NCBI GenBank assembly: GCA_016218905.1
Contig: JACRCS010000105.1
Coordinates: forward strand, 1-5,725
Source: Deltaproteobacteria bacterium
GTDB taxonomy: Bacteria; Desulfobacterota_C; Deferrisomatia; Deferrisomatales; JACRMM01
Reading direction: 5' to 3'
DNA length: 5,725 bases
Every line of letters starts with the position of its first letter. The stretch's first letter is position 1. This document shows positions 1 to 5,299 of the stretch, one piece after another. The notes beneath the pieces were generated by a model. It saw only the letters and a program-made list of their open reading frames with translations. It ran no database searches and was not told where the DNA came from. A program made the position numbers and the translations under genes.

Positions 1-1428
1 CAGCGCGTGCCGGTCGTAGGAGACGATGAGCGGGATCCAGGGGAGGTCGTCGACGAGGCGCTTCATCGCCTGCTGGAGGAGGTCGCGCCGGGCGGCGGGA
101 TCGAGGGTCCTTCCGATCTCCTCGACCGCCGCGTCCATTTCGGCGGAGGCGTAGCCGCACGCGTGGCCCTGGGAGTCTCTCGAGTAGAAGTTTCCTTCGA
201 AGAGCTCTCCCGCGTCCCCGGTGGAACAGATCCAGCCCGAGATGAAGATGTCGGCGTCGCAGGCCGACGAACGCCGCTCGAACTCCTGGGCATTGACCGG
301 CTCCTCGCGCACCGCGATGCCGGCGGTGGCGAAGGCGGCCATGAGCTCGCGGATGAGCGGGCCTCCGCCGGCCACGGTGAGAAACCTCAGGGGCTTCTCC
401 TGTCGGAATCCGGCCTCCTCGAGCAACCGACGGGCGGCGCCCGGCGTGAAGGCAGGGATCGAGATTTCGGGATTGAACCCGATGATCGCGGGGGGAACGA
501 GCTGGCTGGCCGGGAAGGCCCCCTCGCCGGGCATTGCGGAGATAAGCCTCTCATAGTCGATCGCCGCCCGGAGCGCCCGCCGGACGCGAGCGTCGGAGAG
601 GGGGTTCGCGGGCCCACCGGAGACCCGCAATTCGAGATAGTTGACGGCGAGCCCCGGGCGCTCGACGAGACGGAAGTGCGCGTCGTCGCGGTGGGCGACC
701 CACGTGGACCTGGTCGGGGAAAAGACGATCGCCTCGGAGAAGCGACGGGCCTCGGTCCACATCGCGTCGTCACCGTGGACGACGTGGAAGACGGCGGCGG
801 GCACGGCCGAGAGGCCTCCCCAGTAGCCGTCGGACGCCTCCAGCCTCAGGATCCTGCCCTTCTGCCACTCGGTCACCCGGTAGGGGCCCGTGCCCGCGGG
901 TTTCCGAAAGAACGCCTCTTCTCCCAGGCGTTCGACGGTTCCCTTCGGCAGGATGTAGATGAACGAGAGGACCGAGAGCAGGCCGGCCGGCCGTTCGGAG
1001 CGCACGTCGATCGTGTACGGGTCGAGGACGCGGACCTCACGGATGGCCGAGACGTACCGATGAATGTCGAGGTCCGGGCGAGCCTTGAGGCGGGCGATAG
1101 AGAAGGCGACGTCGGCCGCAGTGAAGGGCGAGCCGTCCTGGAATCGCACTCCTTCGCGAAGGCGGAATCGCCAGACGGCGTTATCGCGAATTTCCCACGC
1201 GGTCGCGAGTCCGGGCGTGAAGGCCATCTGCCGGTCGTAGCGGACGAGCGGTTCGAAGACGTTCATCGCGAACGTGTCGGTCACGAAGTCGAACTTCACG
1301 TTCGGGTCGAGCGACTGAATGCCGGAGTCCCAGATGACGTGGAGGTCGTGGCGGCTCTTCCGGCACGCCCCGCTGGCCGACATCACCACCAGAATGAGCC
1401 AGATCAGAGCCGGGCGCGTCCTCCACAC
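1..1428 (-). CDS. ABC-transporter substrate-binding lipoprotein, family 5 (peptide/oligopeptide type), 3' end beyond window
   Basis: This is a solute receptor that would capture a peptide or similar ligand outside the inner membrane and hand it to an ABC permease. I read the minus-strand frame through 476 codons without a stop, so the C-terminus lies off the left edge. Residues 1-21 form a signal peptide: Arg-rich start, then a hydrophobic run (ALIWLILVVM). A lipobox-like SGAC puts the lipidated cysteine at 22. Family landmarks follow in order: FEPLVRYD (58-65), PGLATAWEI (72-80), WRFRLREGVRFQDGSPFTAADV (86-107; the family usually has FHDG), GTGPYR (179-184), and PWIPL near the C-terminus (463-467). 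The family is usually about 500-550 residues, so perhaps 30-80 are missing. The GTG at 1428 is chosen because an in-frame TAG lies four codons upstream and later starts would destroy the signal peptide. No good Shine-Dalgarno is visible. No permease or ATPase gene is in view and the ligand is unknown. Confidence 0.9.
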   Translation of the reverse strand, partial: MWRTRPALIWLILVVMSASGACRKSRHDLHVIWDSGIQSLDPNVKFDFVTDTFAMNVFEPLVRYDRQMAFTPGLATAWEIRDNAVWRFRLREGVRFQDGSPFTAADVAFSIARLKARPDLDIHRYVSAIREVRVLDPYTIDVRSERPAGLLSVLSFIYILPKGTVERLGEEAFFRKPAGTGPYRVTEWQKGRILRLEASDGYWGGLSAVPAAVFHVVHGDDAMWTEARRFSEAIVFSPTRSTWVAHRDDAHFRLVERPGLAVNYLELRVSGGPANPLSDARVRRALRAAIDYERLISAMPGEGAFPASQLVPPAIIGFNPEISIPAFTPGAARRLLEEAGFRQEKPLRFLTVAGGGPLIRELMAAFATAGIAVREEPVNAQEFERRSSACDADIFISGWICSTGDAGELFEGNFYSRDSQGHACGYASAEMDAAVEEIGRTLDPAARRDLLQQAMKRLVDDLPWIPLIVSYDRHAL

Positions 1429-1515
1429 GTTGCGATGCTAACCCGTCGGGCGCCTCTCGTATCGGAAGAGTGACGGGAATCGGGCGAACGCACGGGACGT
1501 TCTCCAGACGATACC

Positions 1516-1522
1516 GGAGGAG
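1516..1522 (+). promoter_or_regulatory. Shine-Dalgarno of the baeRF-like gene
   Basis: GGAGGAG lies 7 nt before the ATG at 1530. It decides the start: the open frame extends upstream to 1470, but the extra 20 residues (MTGIGRTHGTF...) have no such site and do not look like family sequence. Confidence 0.8.
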
Positions 1523-1529
1523 CTCGCTG

Positions 1530-2669
1530 ATGCCGAAGAAGCCGACCCTCGACGACCTCCAGAACCTCCTTCTGCCCCGGACCGAGCCTTACATCTCCGT
1601 CTTCCTCCCGCTTCCCCGCCACGGTCCCGACCTCGCGATGGCCCCCGTCCGGTTCCGGGTCCTCCTCCGGCAGGCCGAGGCCCTCCTCGCCGAGCGGTAC
1701 GACGTGCGCCAGGTGAAAGAGCTTCTGGCGCCGCTTGCGGGCCTCGCGGAGGCGGCCGACGTCTTCACCCCCGGCCCCGAAGGCCTCGCCGCTTTCCGCG
1801 CAGAGGGCCTCTTCGAGGTGTACCGGATCTGGCCTGCCCCTCCCGAGAGGGTCGTCGTCGCCGACAGCTTCCACGTCAAACCGCTCCTGAAGAGCCTCCA
1901 GGATCGGCACCGCTACTTCGTCCTCTCGCTCGGCTCCCGCCGCGCCGCCCTCTTCGAAGGATCGGAACGAGGCCTCGTCCCGCGGATCGTCCCGGGCTTT
2001 CCGGTGCGGGTCGACGGGTCCTCGGCCCCGGAGACGGGCGGGCGTGGGGGATCGCCTCGGGGCGGACCCCATTCCGCAGCCGGGCCCGGGAAGGCGCCGG
2101 CCGAGAGGGACGGGGGCCGCCGGGAAGAGCAGCTCCGGTTCTTTCGGGCCGTCCAGTCGGCGCTCGGCGACGTCCTCGACGACGCGACACCGTTGATCGT
2201 GGCGGGGGCCGCCCCGCTTCTGCCGCTCTTCCGCGAAGTCTGCGGCCAGCCCGGATTCCGCGCCGAGTTCGCCGAGGGCGCCGTGGACGACGTCGGGACC
2301 GAGCAGCTCCACGAGAGGACACTCCCCGAGGCCAGAAAGGCCCTGAACGCCCGGGACGAGGCCCTCGTCGCGGAGTTCCGCGGCCAGCGCGACAGAGGGC
2401 TCGCCGCCGACATCCTGACGCGCGTCGCGGAGGCGGCCGTTCTCGGGAGGGTTCGACGTCTACTCGTCGCCGACGGGAAGCCCCTCTTCGGGCGGGTGGA
2501 CCGGGTGACCGGTGAGGTGACGCTCCACGCCGGGCAGACGGGTCCGCAGGACGACGACGTCCTGGACGACCTCGCGGAGATCGTCCTGGGCCGGGGGGGC
2601 GAGGTCGTCGTCCTCGACCCGCCGAAGATGCCGGACGAGGCTTCGGCAGTCGCGACGTTTCGCTGGTGA
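1530..2669 (+). CDS. Bacterial archaeo-eukaryotic release factor-like protein (baeRF, probably family 3)
   Basis: This 379-residue protein resembles the bacterial eRF1-like group, which shares the fold of archaeal and eukaryotic release factor aRF1/eRF1. A link to ribosomes or translation has been proposed for the group, but the molecular role is not established. Recognisable pieces are an N-terminal segment EPYISVFLPLP (19-29), the motif DSFHVKPLLKSLQ (112-124), a strand-rich core RYFVLSLGSRRAALFEG (128-144), a Gly/Arg/Pro-rich linker (about 160-200), DATPLIVAGAAPLLPLFRE (218-236), and a C-terminal domain with AAVLGRVRRLLVADG (302-316) and RGGEVVVLDPPKMPDEASAVATFRW (355-379). The last parts match the L7Ae-like domain and typical C-terminus of this group. 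A Gly-rich stretch TGGRGGSPRGG (169-179) is present, but there is no GGQ tripeptide, so peptide-release activity is not expected. No signal peptide or membrane segment is seen, so it is probably cytoplasmic. The hydrolase gene follows 65 bp downstream on the same strand. The family assignment is from motif memory, and the subfamily number is less certain. Confidence 0.78.
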   Translation: MPKKPTLDDLQNLLLPRTEPYISVFLPLPRHGPDLAMAPVRFRVLLRQAEALLAERYDVRQVKELLAPLAGLAEAADVFTPGPEGLAAFRAEGLFEVYRIWPAPPERVVVADSFHVKPLLKSLQDRHRYFVLSLGSRRAALFEGSERGLVPRIVPGFPVRVDGSSAPETGGRGGSPRGGPHSAAGPGKAPAERDGGRREEQLRFFRAVQSALGDVLDDATPLIVAGAAPLLPLFREVCGQPGFRAEFAEGAVDDVGTEQLHERTLPEARKALNARDEALVAEFRGQRDRGLAADILTRVAEAAVLGRVRRLLVADGKPLFGRVDRVTGEVTLHAGQTGPQDDDVLDDLAEIVLGRGGEVVVLDPPKMPDEASAVATFRW

Positions 2670-2706
2670 GAGCGGTGCCGCCGCGGGGCATCGCTGGCAT
2701 CATGGG

Positions 2707-2724
2707 CCGGCGCCACGGCGCCGG
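2707..2724 (+). repeat. Perfect 8-bp inverted repeat abutting the hydrolase ribosome-binding site
   Basis: CCGGCGCC and GGCGCCGG are separated by two bases. As RNA this gives a 7-bp all-GC stem with a CACG tetraloop. Its 3' arm ends on the first base of the GGAGG Shine-Dalgarno (2724-2728) of the next gene. It could dampen translation initiation or simply be a GC-rich coincidence. The position is suggestive and the function is inference. Confidence 0.5.
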
Positions 2725-2728
2725 GAGG
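2724..2728 (+). promoter_or_regulatory. Shine-Dalgarno of the isochorismatase-fold hydrolase
   Basis: GGAGG lies 6 nt before the ATG at 2735 and sets this start over the upstream in-frame GTG at 2666. It also excludes the out-of-frame ATG at 2730, which leads into a different frame. Confidence 0.8.
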
Positions 2729-2734
2729 AATGGA

Positions 2735-3328
2735 ATGGAATTGCTGGACGCGGGGCGGAGCGTTCTCGTAGTGATCGACCTTCAGGGAAAGCTGATGACC
2801 GTGGTCCACCGCCCCCGGATGGTGGTCGAGTCGACGCTTCGCCTGATGAAGCTGGCCGAGATGTTCGGCGTGCCGGTGATTCTCACGGAGCAGTACCCGA
2901 AGGGTCTTGGCCCGACCCACGCTGAGGTGCTGGCGGGTTTCGAGGCGCTCGCGACCCCGAAGCGGTCGCTCGCCAAGACCTCTTTCGGCTGCTGCGGAGA
3001 GCCGGCTTTTCTCCGGGCCCTCGACGAGCTGTGTCCCCCCGTCCGCTCGGGCGCCCGGCAGGTCGTCGTGGCGGGAATCGAGGCTCACGTCTGCGTGATG
3101 CAGACGGTCCTCGAGCTGATCCACTGGGGTAACCAGGTGCACGTCTCGTGGGACGCGGTCAGCGGCCGCGGAGAGGAGTACCGCCGCCACGCGCTCGAGC
3201 GGATGGCGGCGGCCGGCGCGGCGATCACGAATCACGAGTCGGTCGGCTTCGAGTGGGCGCGCGACAAGAACCACGCTCGATTCAAGGAGCTCTCGACTCT
3301 CCTGAAGGACGGGCAGCCGGCCGGATGA
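2735..3328 (+). CDS. Isochorismatase-family cysteine hydrolase (ISOC1/YcaC-like)
   Basis: This is a 197-residue single-domain alpha/beta hydrolase of the isochorismatase superfamily, at the normal length. The catalytic triad is visible: Asp15 in VVIDLQGKL, Lys81 in AKTSFGC, and the nucleophile Cys120 in GIEAHVCVMQT. Other family marks are VPVILTEQYPKGLGPT (46-61) and a C-terminal GAAITNHESVGFEW segment. The EQYPKGLG and GIEAHVCV signatures place it with the ISOC/YcaC-like hydrolases, not with true EntB-type isochorismatases. The substrate is unknown; no siderophore or nicotinamide genes are nearby. The start follows the Shine-Dalgarno at 2724. An alternative GTG at 2666 overlaps the preceding stop as GTGA and would add 23 residues unlike the family. 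It is probably co-transcribed with the baeRF-like gene, and a hairpin terminator follows 4 bp after its stop. No signal peptide, so cytoplasmic. Confidence 0.9.
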   Translation: MELLDAGRSVLVVIDLQGKLMTVVHRPRMVVESTLRLMKLAEMFGVPVILTEQYPKGLGPTHAEVLAGFEALATPKRSLAKTSFGCCGEPAFLRALDELCPPVRSGARQVVVAGIEAHVCVMQTVLELIHWGNQVHVSWDAVSGRGEEYRRHALERMAAAGAAITNHESVGFEWARDKNHARFKELSTLLKDGQPAG

Positions 3329-3331
3329 ATG

Positions 3332-3367
3332 GGGCCCGGGAGCGGGTGCTGGCCCGTTCCCAGGCCC
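3332..3367. terminator. Bidirectional hairpin terminator between convergent genes
   Basis: Arms 3332-3346 and 3353-3367 pair around a six-base loop (TGCTGG). An outer 5-bp stem (GGGCC/GGCCC), one C/A mismatch and an inner 9-bp stem (GGGAGCGGG/CCCGTTCCC, one G-U) make a nearly continuous 15-position stem. On the opposite strand the mismatch and the wobble exchange roles, so both transcripts fold about equally well. It begins 4 bp after the hydrolase stop (3328) and, read on the minus strand, 10 bp after the PII stop (3377). Neither side has a T-run, so it would be a U-poor terminator or a 3'-end stabiliser. Confidence 0.6.
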
Positions 3368-3376
3368 GGCGAACCA

Positions 3377-3763
3377 TCAGGCGACGGTCGGCACCCCCTC
3401 CAGGTGCGGCTCGACCCCGACCGGCGTGACGGCCGCCTGATCGACTTCGCCCGTCCGGATTCGGACGATCCTCTCGACCGGAAGGACGAAGATCTTCCCG
3501 TCCCCTACCTCTCCCGTCCGGGCGGCGCCGACGATCGCCGACACCGTCCGGTCGACGAAGTGGTTCGAGACGCCGATCTCGATCCGCACCTTCTCGGAGA
3601 GCTCCATCTTGACCGTCGTTCCGCGGTAGGTCTCCACGCGTTCCGTTTCGCCCCCGTGTCCCTTCACGCGCGAGATCGTCAGGCCCTGGACGTCGGCGCG
3701 AAAGAGGGCCTCCAGGACGTCGTTCACCTTCTCGGGTCGGATGACGGCCACGACGAGCTTCAC
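3377..3763 (-). CDS. glnK: PII nitrogen regulatory protein (GlnK/GlnB family)
   Basis: This 128-residue trimeric signal protein would bind ATP/ADP and 2-oxoglutarate and plug or release the adjacent AmtB channel. It aligns without gaps to canonical GlnB up to residue 112: MKLVVAVIRPEKVNDVLEAL at the start, T-loop from Lys34 to Lys58 with Tyr46-Arg47-Gly48, B-loop TGEVGDGKIFV (83-93), and C-loop RIRTGE (101-106). Two usual T-loop residues differ. Position 51, the tyrosine uridylylated by GlnD in enteric bacteria, is Val. Position 39, the Gln that helps bind 2-oxoglutarate, is Glu, and Arg38 is Gly. Control by uridylylation at the normal site is therefore impossible. A 16-residue tail (TPVGVEPHLEGVPTVA) extends past the common end. 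The GTG start is supported by GGAGG 7 nt upstream and by a 4-bp GTGA overlap with the amtB stop, implying coupled translation. glnK is preferred over glnB because of the amtB linkage. Confidence 0.93.
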   Translation of the reverse strand: MKLVVAVIRPEKVNDVLEALFRADVQGLTISRVKGHGGETERVETYRGTTVKMELSEKVRIEIGVSNHFVDRTVSAIVGAARTGEVGDGKIFVLPVERIVRIRTGEVDQAAVTPVGVEPHLEGVPTVA

Positions 3764-5058
3764 GACCGCACCTCCGAGGGGATGGCCGGTCCCGTCGGGA
3801 CGCGGTGTGGGACGGATACCGGCTCGCGCAGCAGGAGGAGAGCCCCCTCGCCGGACGTGTACGCCTCCTCGCCGTGCTGGCTGACGTCGAGGCCAAGGCC
3901 TTCCTCGCCGCCATTCGCGCGGAGGGGGTAAAGGGCCCCGATCGCCTTGAGGAGAACGAACGTGACGCCGCCGCTCCAGGCGACGGAAGCGAGGCAGGCG
4001 ATGACCTGGACGAGGAGCTGCCGCGGGTTCCCGAAGAGGAGGCCATTGGCGGGCGAGCCCCACGAAACCTGGGCGAGAACACCCGTCAGGAGCGCGCCGA
4101 CGAGCCCTCCGAGGCCGTGGGCGGCGACGACGTCGAGAGAGTCGTCGAGGCGGGTCCGGGCGCGCCAGACGATCGCGAAATAGGACGGGAAGGCCGCGAT
4201 CACGCCGATCGCGAGGGCAGAGACCGGGGAGACGAGACCGGCCGCCGGGGTGATGGCGACGAGGCCGACGACGATTCCGGTGGCCGCGCCGACCGCCGTC
4301 GCTTTCCGGTTGCGGGCGAGGTCCAGAAGAGTCCAGACGAGGAGCGTGGCCGACGGGGCGAGGAAGCTGTTGGTGAAGGCGAGCACGGCCGCCTTGTTCA
4401 CGGCGAGCGCGCTGCCGCCGTTGAAGCCGAACCACCCGAACCAGAGCAGGCCGGCCCCGAGAATCGAGAACGGAACGTTGTGGGGGAGCATGGCCTGGCG
4501 CGCGTAGTCCTTCCTCGGACCGAGGACGATGGCCGCGACGAGCGCCGCGACCCCCGCGTTGACGTGGACGACGGTCCCGCCGGCGAAGTCGAGCGCGCCC
4601 AGGGTCGAGAGGATGCCTCCTCCCCAGATCCAGTGAGCGACCGGCGCGTAAACGAGGAGCGACCAGAGCGTGATGAACGCCAGGTAGGGGCCGAACCGCA
4701 TTCGCTCCACGATGGCGCCCGAGATGAGCGCGGCCGTGACGATGGCGAAAGTCCCCTGGTAGACCAGGAAGAGGAGGTGCGGGATGGTCGCGGCGGCCGG
4801 GCCTGGATCGAGGCCGACGCCGGACAGAAGAGCCCACGAGAATCCGCCGAGCAGAGGCGAGCCGGGGGCGAAGGCGAGCGAGTAGCCGAGGAGCGCCCAC
4901 GCCACGCCGACGAATCCGAGGGACGCGACGCTCATCATCATCGTGTTCAGCGCGTTCTTCGACCGGACGAGGCCGCCGTAGAAGAACGCGAGCGCCGGCG
5001 TCATCAGGAGGACGAGGGCCGTCGAGAGGAGCATCCAGGCGGTGTCGGCGCCGTTCAT
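3760..5058 (-). CDS. amtB: Ammonium transporter AmtB (Amt/Mep/Rh family)
   Basis: This is an inner-membrane trimeric ammonium channel of 432 residues with the usual hydrophobic segments throughout 5-375. The pore and gate residues known from E. coli AmtB are all present: Phe104 (QGTFAIVTAAL; F107) and Phe212 (WFGWFGFNGGS; F215) for the gate, Trp145 (WIWGGG; W148), Asp157 (LDFAGG; D160), and the twin histidines His165 (TVVHVNAG; H168) and His314 (AAHGLGG; H318). The cytoplasmic tail carries the conserved EGLGLDVSQHGEEAY (386-400), which contacts PII. About 32 further residues (401-432) extend beyond where the E. coli protein ends. The ATG at 5058 has GGAGGA 5 nt upstream. Unlike E. coli AmtB there is no separate cleavable signal peptide: the first membrane segment starts near residue 7. 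The gene overlaps the PII start by 4 bp and probably forms an amtB-glnK operon driven from the gap at 5059-5299. Confidence 0.97.
   Translation of the reverse strand: MNGADTAWMLLSTALVLLMTPALAFFYGGLVRSKNALNTMMMSVASLGFVGVAWALLGYSLAFAPGSPLLGGFSWALLSGVGLDPGPAAATIPHLLFLVYQGTFAIVTAALISGAIVERMRFGPYLAFITLWSLLVYAPVAHWIWGGGILSTLGALDFAGGTVVHVNAGVAALVAAIVLGPRKDYARQAMLPHNVPFSILGAGLLWFGWFGFNGGSALAVNKAAVLAFTNSFLAPSATLLVWTLLDLARNRKATAVGAATGIVVGLVAITPAAGLVSPVSALAIGVIAAFPSYFAIVWRARTRLDDSLDVVAAHGLGGLVGALLTGVLAQVSWGSPANGLLFGNPRQLLVQVIACLASVAWSGGVTFVLLKAIGALYPLRANGGEEGLGLDVSQHGEEAYTSGEGALLLLREPVSVPHRVPTGPAIPSEVRS
3771..3775 (-). promoter_or_regulatory. Shine-Dalgarno of the PII gene, inside the amtB 3' end
   Basis: On the minus strand GGAGG sits 7 nt before the GTG at 3763, within the last codons of amtB. 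It fixes the GTG as the PII start and supports initiation in addition to coupling through the GTGA overlap. Confidence 0.75.
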
Positions 5059-5063
5059 CGGGG

Positions 5064-5069
5064 TCCTCC
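5064..5069 (-). promoter_or_regulatory. Shine-Dalgarno of amtB
   Basis: GGAGGA on the minus strand, 5 nt before the ATG at 5058, agrees with the start expected for an Amt protein. Confidence 0.75.
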
Positions 5070-5144
5070 GCCGCGATTCGGGGGTCCGGGAAGTCTCGTC
5101 ATGTGGCCTCCATTTCCTACGCCCGAGTGGCGTGCCCGAATGGT

Positions 5145-5160
5145 TGCAAGCCGTGTGCTC
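5145..5160 (-). promoter_or_regulatory. Candidate sigma-54 (-24/-12) promoter of amtB-glnK
   Basis: On the minus strand GAGCACACGGCTTGCA matches the sigma-54 consensus TGGCAC-N5-TTGCA at all five -12 positions and at four of six -24 positions (GCAC). The spacing is correct. The main defect is A instead of G in the normally near-invariant GG of the -24 box. Transcription would start near 5134, giving a leader of about 75 nt before the amtB ATG. A sigma-54 activator gene lies just upstream, and amtB-glnK is a classic sigma-54 target in many proteobacteria. Confidence 0.45.
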
Positions 5161-5251
5161 GGCCGCGGGACGCCGGCGGTGGCGATGGAAACAGCTGCAA
5201 CCAGACGAGTTAGCGCCGGCGAGCCAGAGGGGCCTGGGCTATGGAAGCCGG

Positions 5252-5263
5252 GACGAAAATGTC
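5252..5263. promoter_or_regulatory. GAC-N6-GTC dyad, promoter-proximal copy (possible activator site)
   Basis: GACGAAAATGTC matches the distal site at 10 of 12 positions and starts exactly 30 bp from it, about three helical turns. It lies about 124 bp upstream of the predicted amtB transcription start, the usual range for a sigma-54 enhancer site. It does not match the NifA site (TGT-N10-ACA) or the enteric NtrC site (TGCACC-N5-GGTGCA). Confidence 0.4.
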
Positions 5264-5280
5264 TGATAGGTCCATAAACG

Positions 5281-5294
5281 CGACATAAATGTCG
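5281..5294. promoter_or_regulatory. Perfect dyad CGACAT-AA-ATGTCG, distal copy (possible activator site)
   Basis: CGACATAAATGTCG is a perfect 6-bp inverted repeat with a two-base centre, 5 bp after the stop codon of the activator gene. It is AT-rich in a GC-rich surrounding. With the related dyad 30 bp away it looks like a paired protein-binding site upstream of amtB. A terminator for the activator gene is unlikely because the loop is too short and there is no T-run. Confidence 0.45.
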
Positions 5295-5299
5295 ATTTC

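Noticed and set aside
7..1473. 488-codon plus-strand open frame antisense to the substrate-binding protein
   Set aside because: It is Arg/Gly/Asp-rich low-information sequence with no recognisable motif. The minus-strand frame gives clear family-5 receptor motifs over the whole length.
1429..1515. Divergent promoters between the receptor gene and the baeRF-like gene
   Set aside because: I found no convincing -35/-10 or -24/-12 pair on either strand. A TAGCAT on the minus strand is too close to the GTG start, and a CCCGTC/GACGGG repeat (1442-1447, 1472-1477) is short and likely chance.
1913..3274. 453-codon minus-strand open frame across the baeRF and hydrolase genes
   Set aside because: It spans two well-supported plus-strand genes and their intergenic gap and has Arg/Ser/Pro-rich shadow composition.
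3377..4900. 507-codon minus-strand frame that would fuse a long N-terminal region to PII
   Set aside because: The upstream part is an out-of-frame reading of amtB. The PII start is fixed by the GTG at 3763 with its Shine-Dalgarno and the family N-terminus.
3805..5277. 490-codon plus-strand open frame over amtB
   Set aside because: It is a highly charged E/R/D/G sequence that mirrors the complementary amtB codons; amtB is unmistakable on the minus strand.
5252..5294. NifA-type upstream activator sequence (TGT-N10-ACA)
   Set aside because: I looked for TGT-N10-ACA through the gap. The TGT and ACA triplets around the dyads are 20 bases apart or in reversed order, so the canonical site is absent.
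5281..5294. Intrinsic terminator for the sigma-54 activator gene
   Set aside because: The stem is only six pairs with a two-base centre and no following T-run, and a related dyad is repeated 30 bp away, which fits a binding site better.
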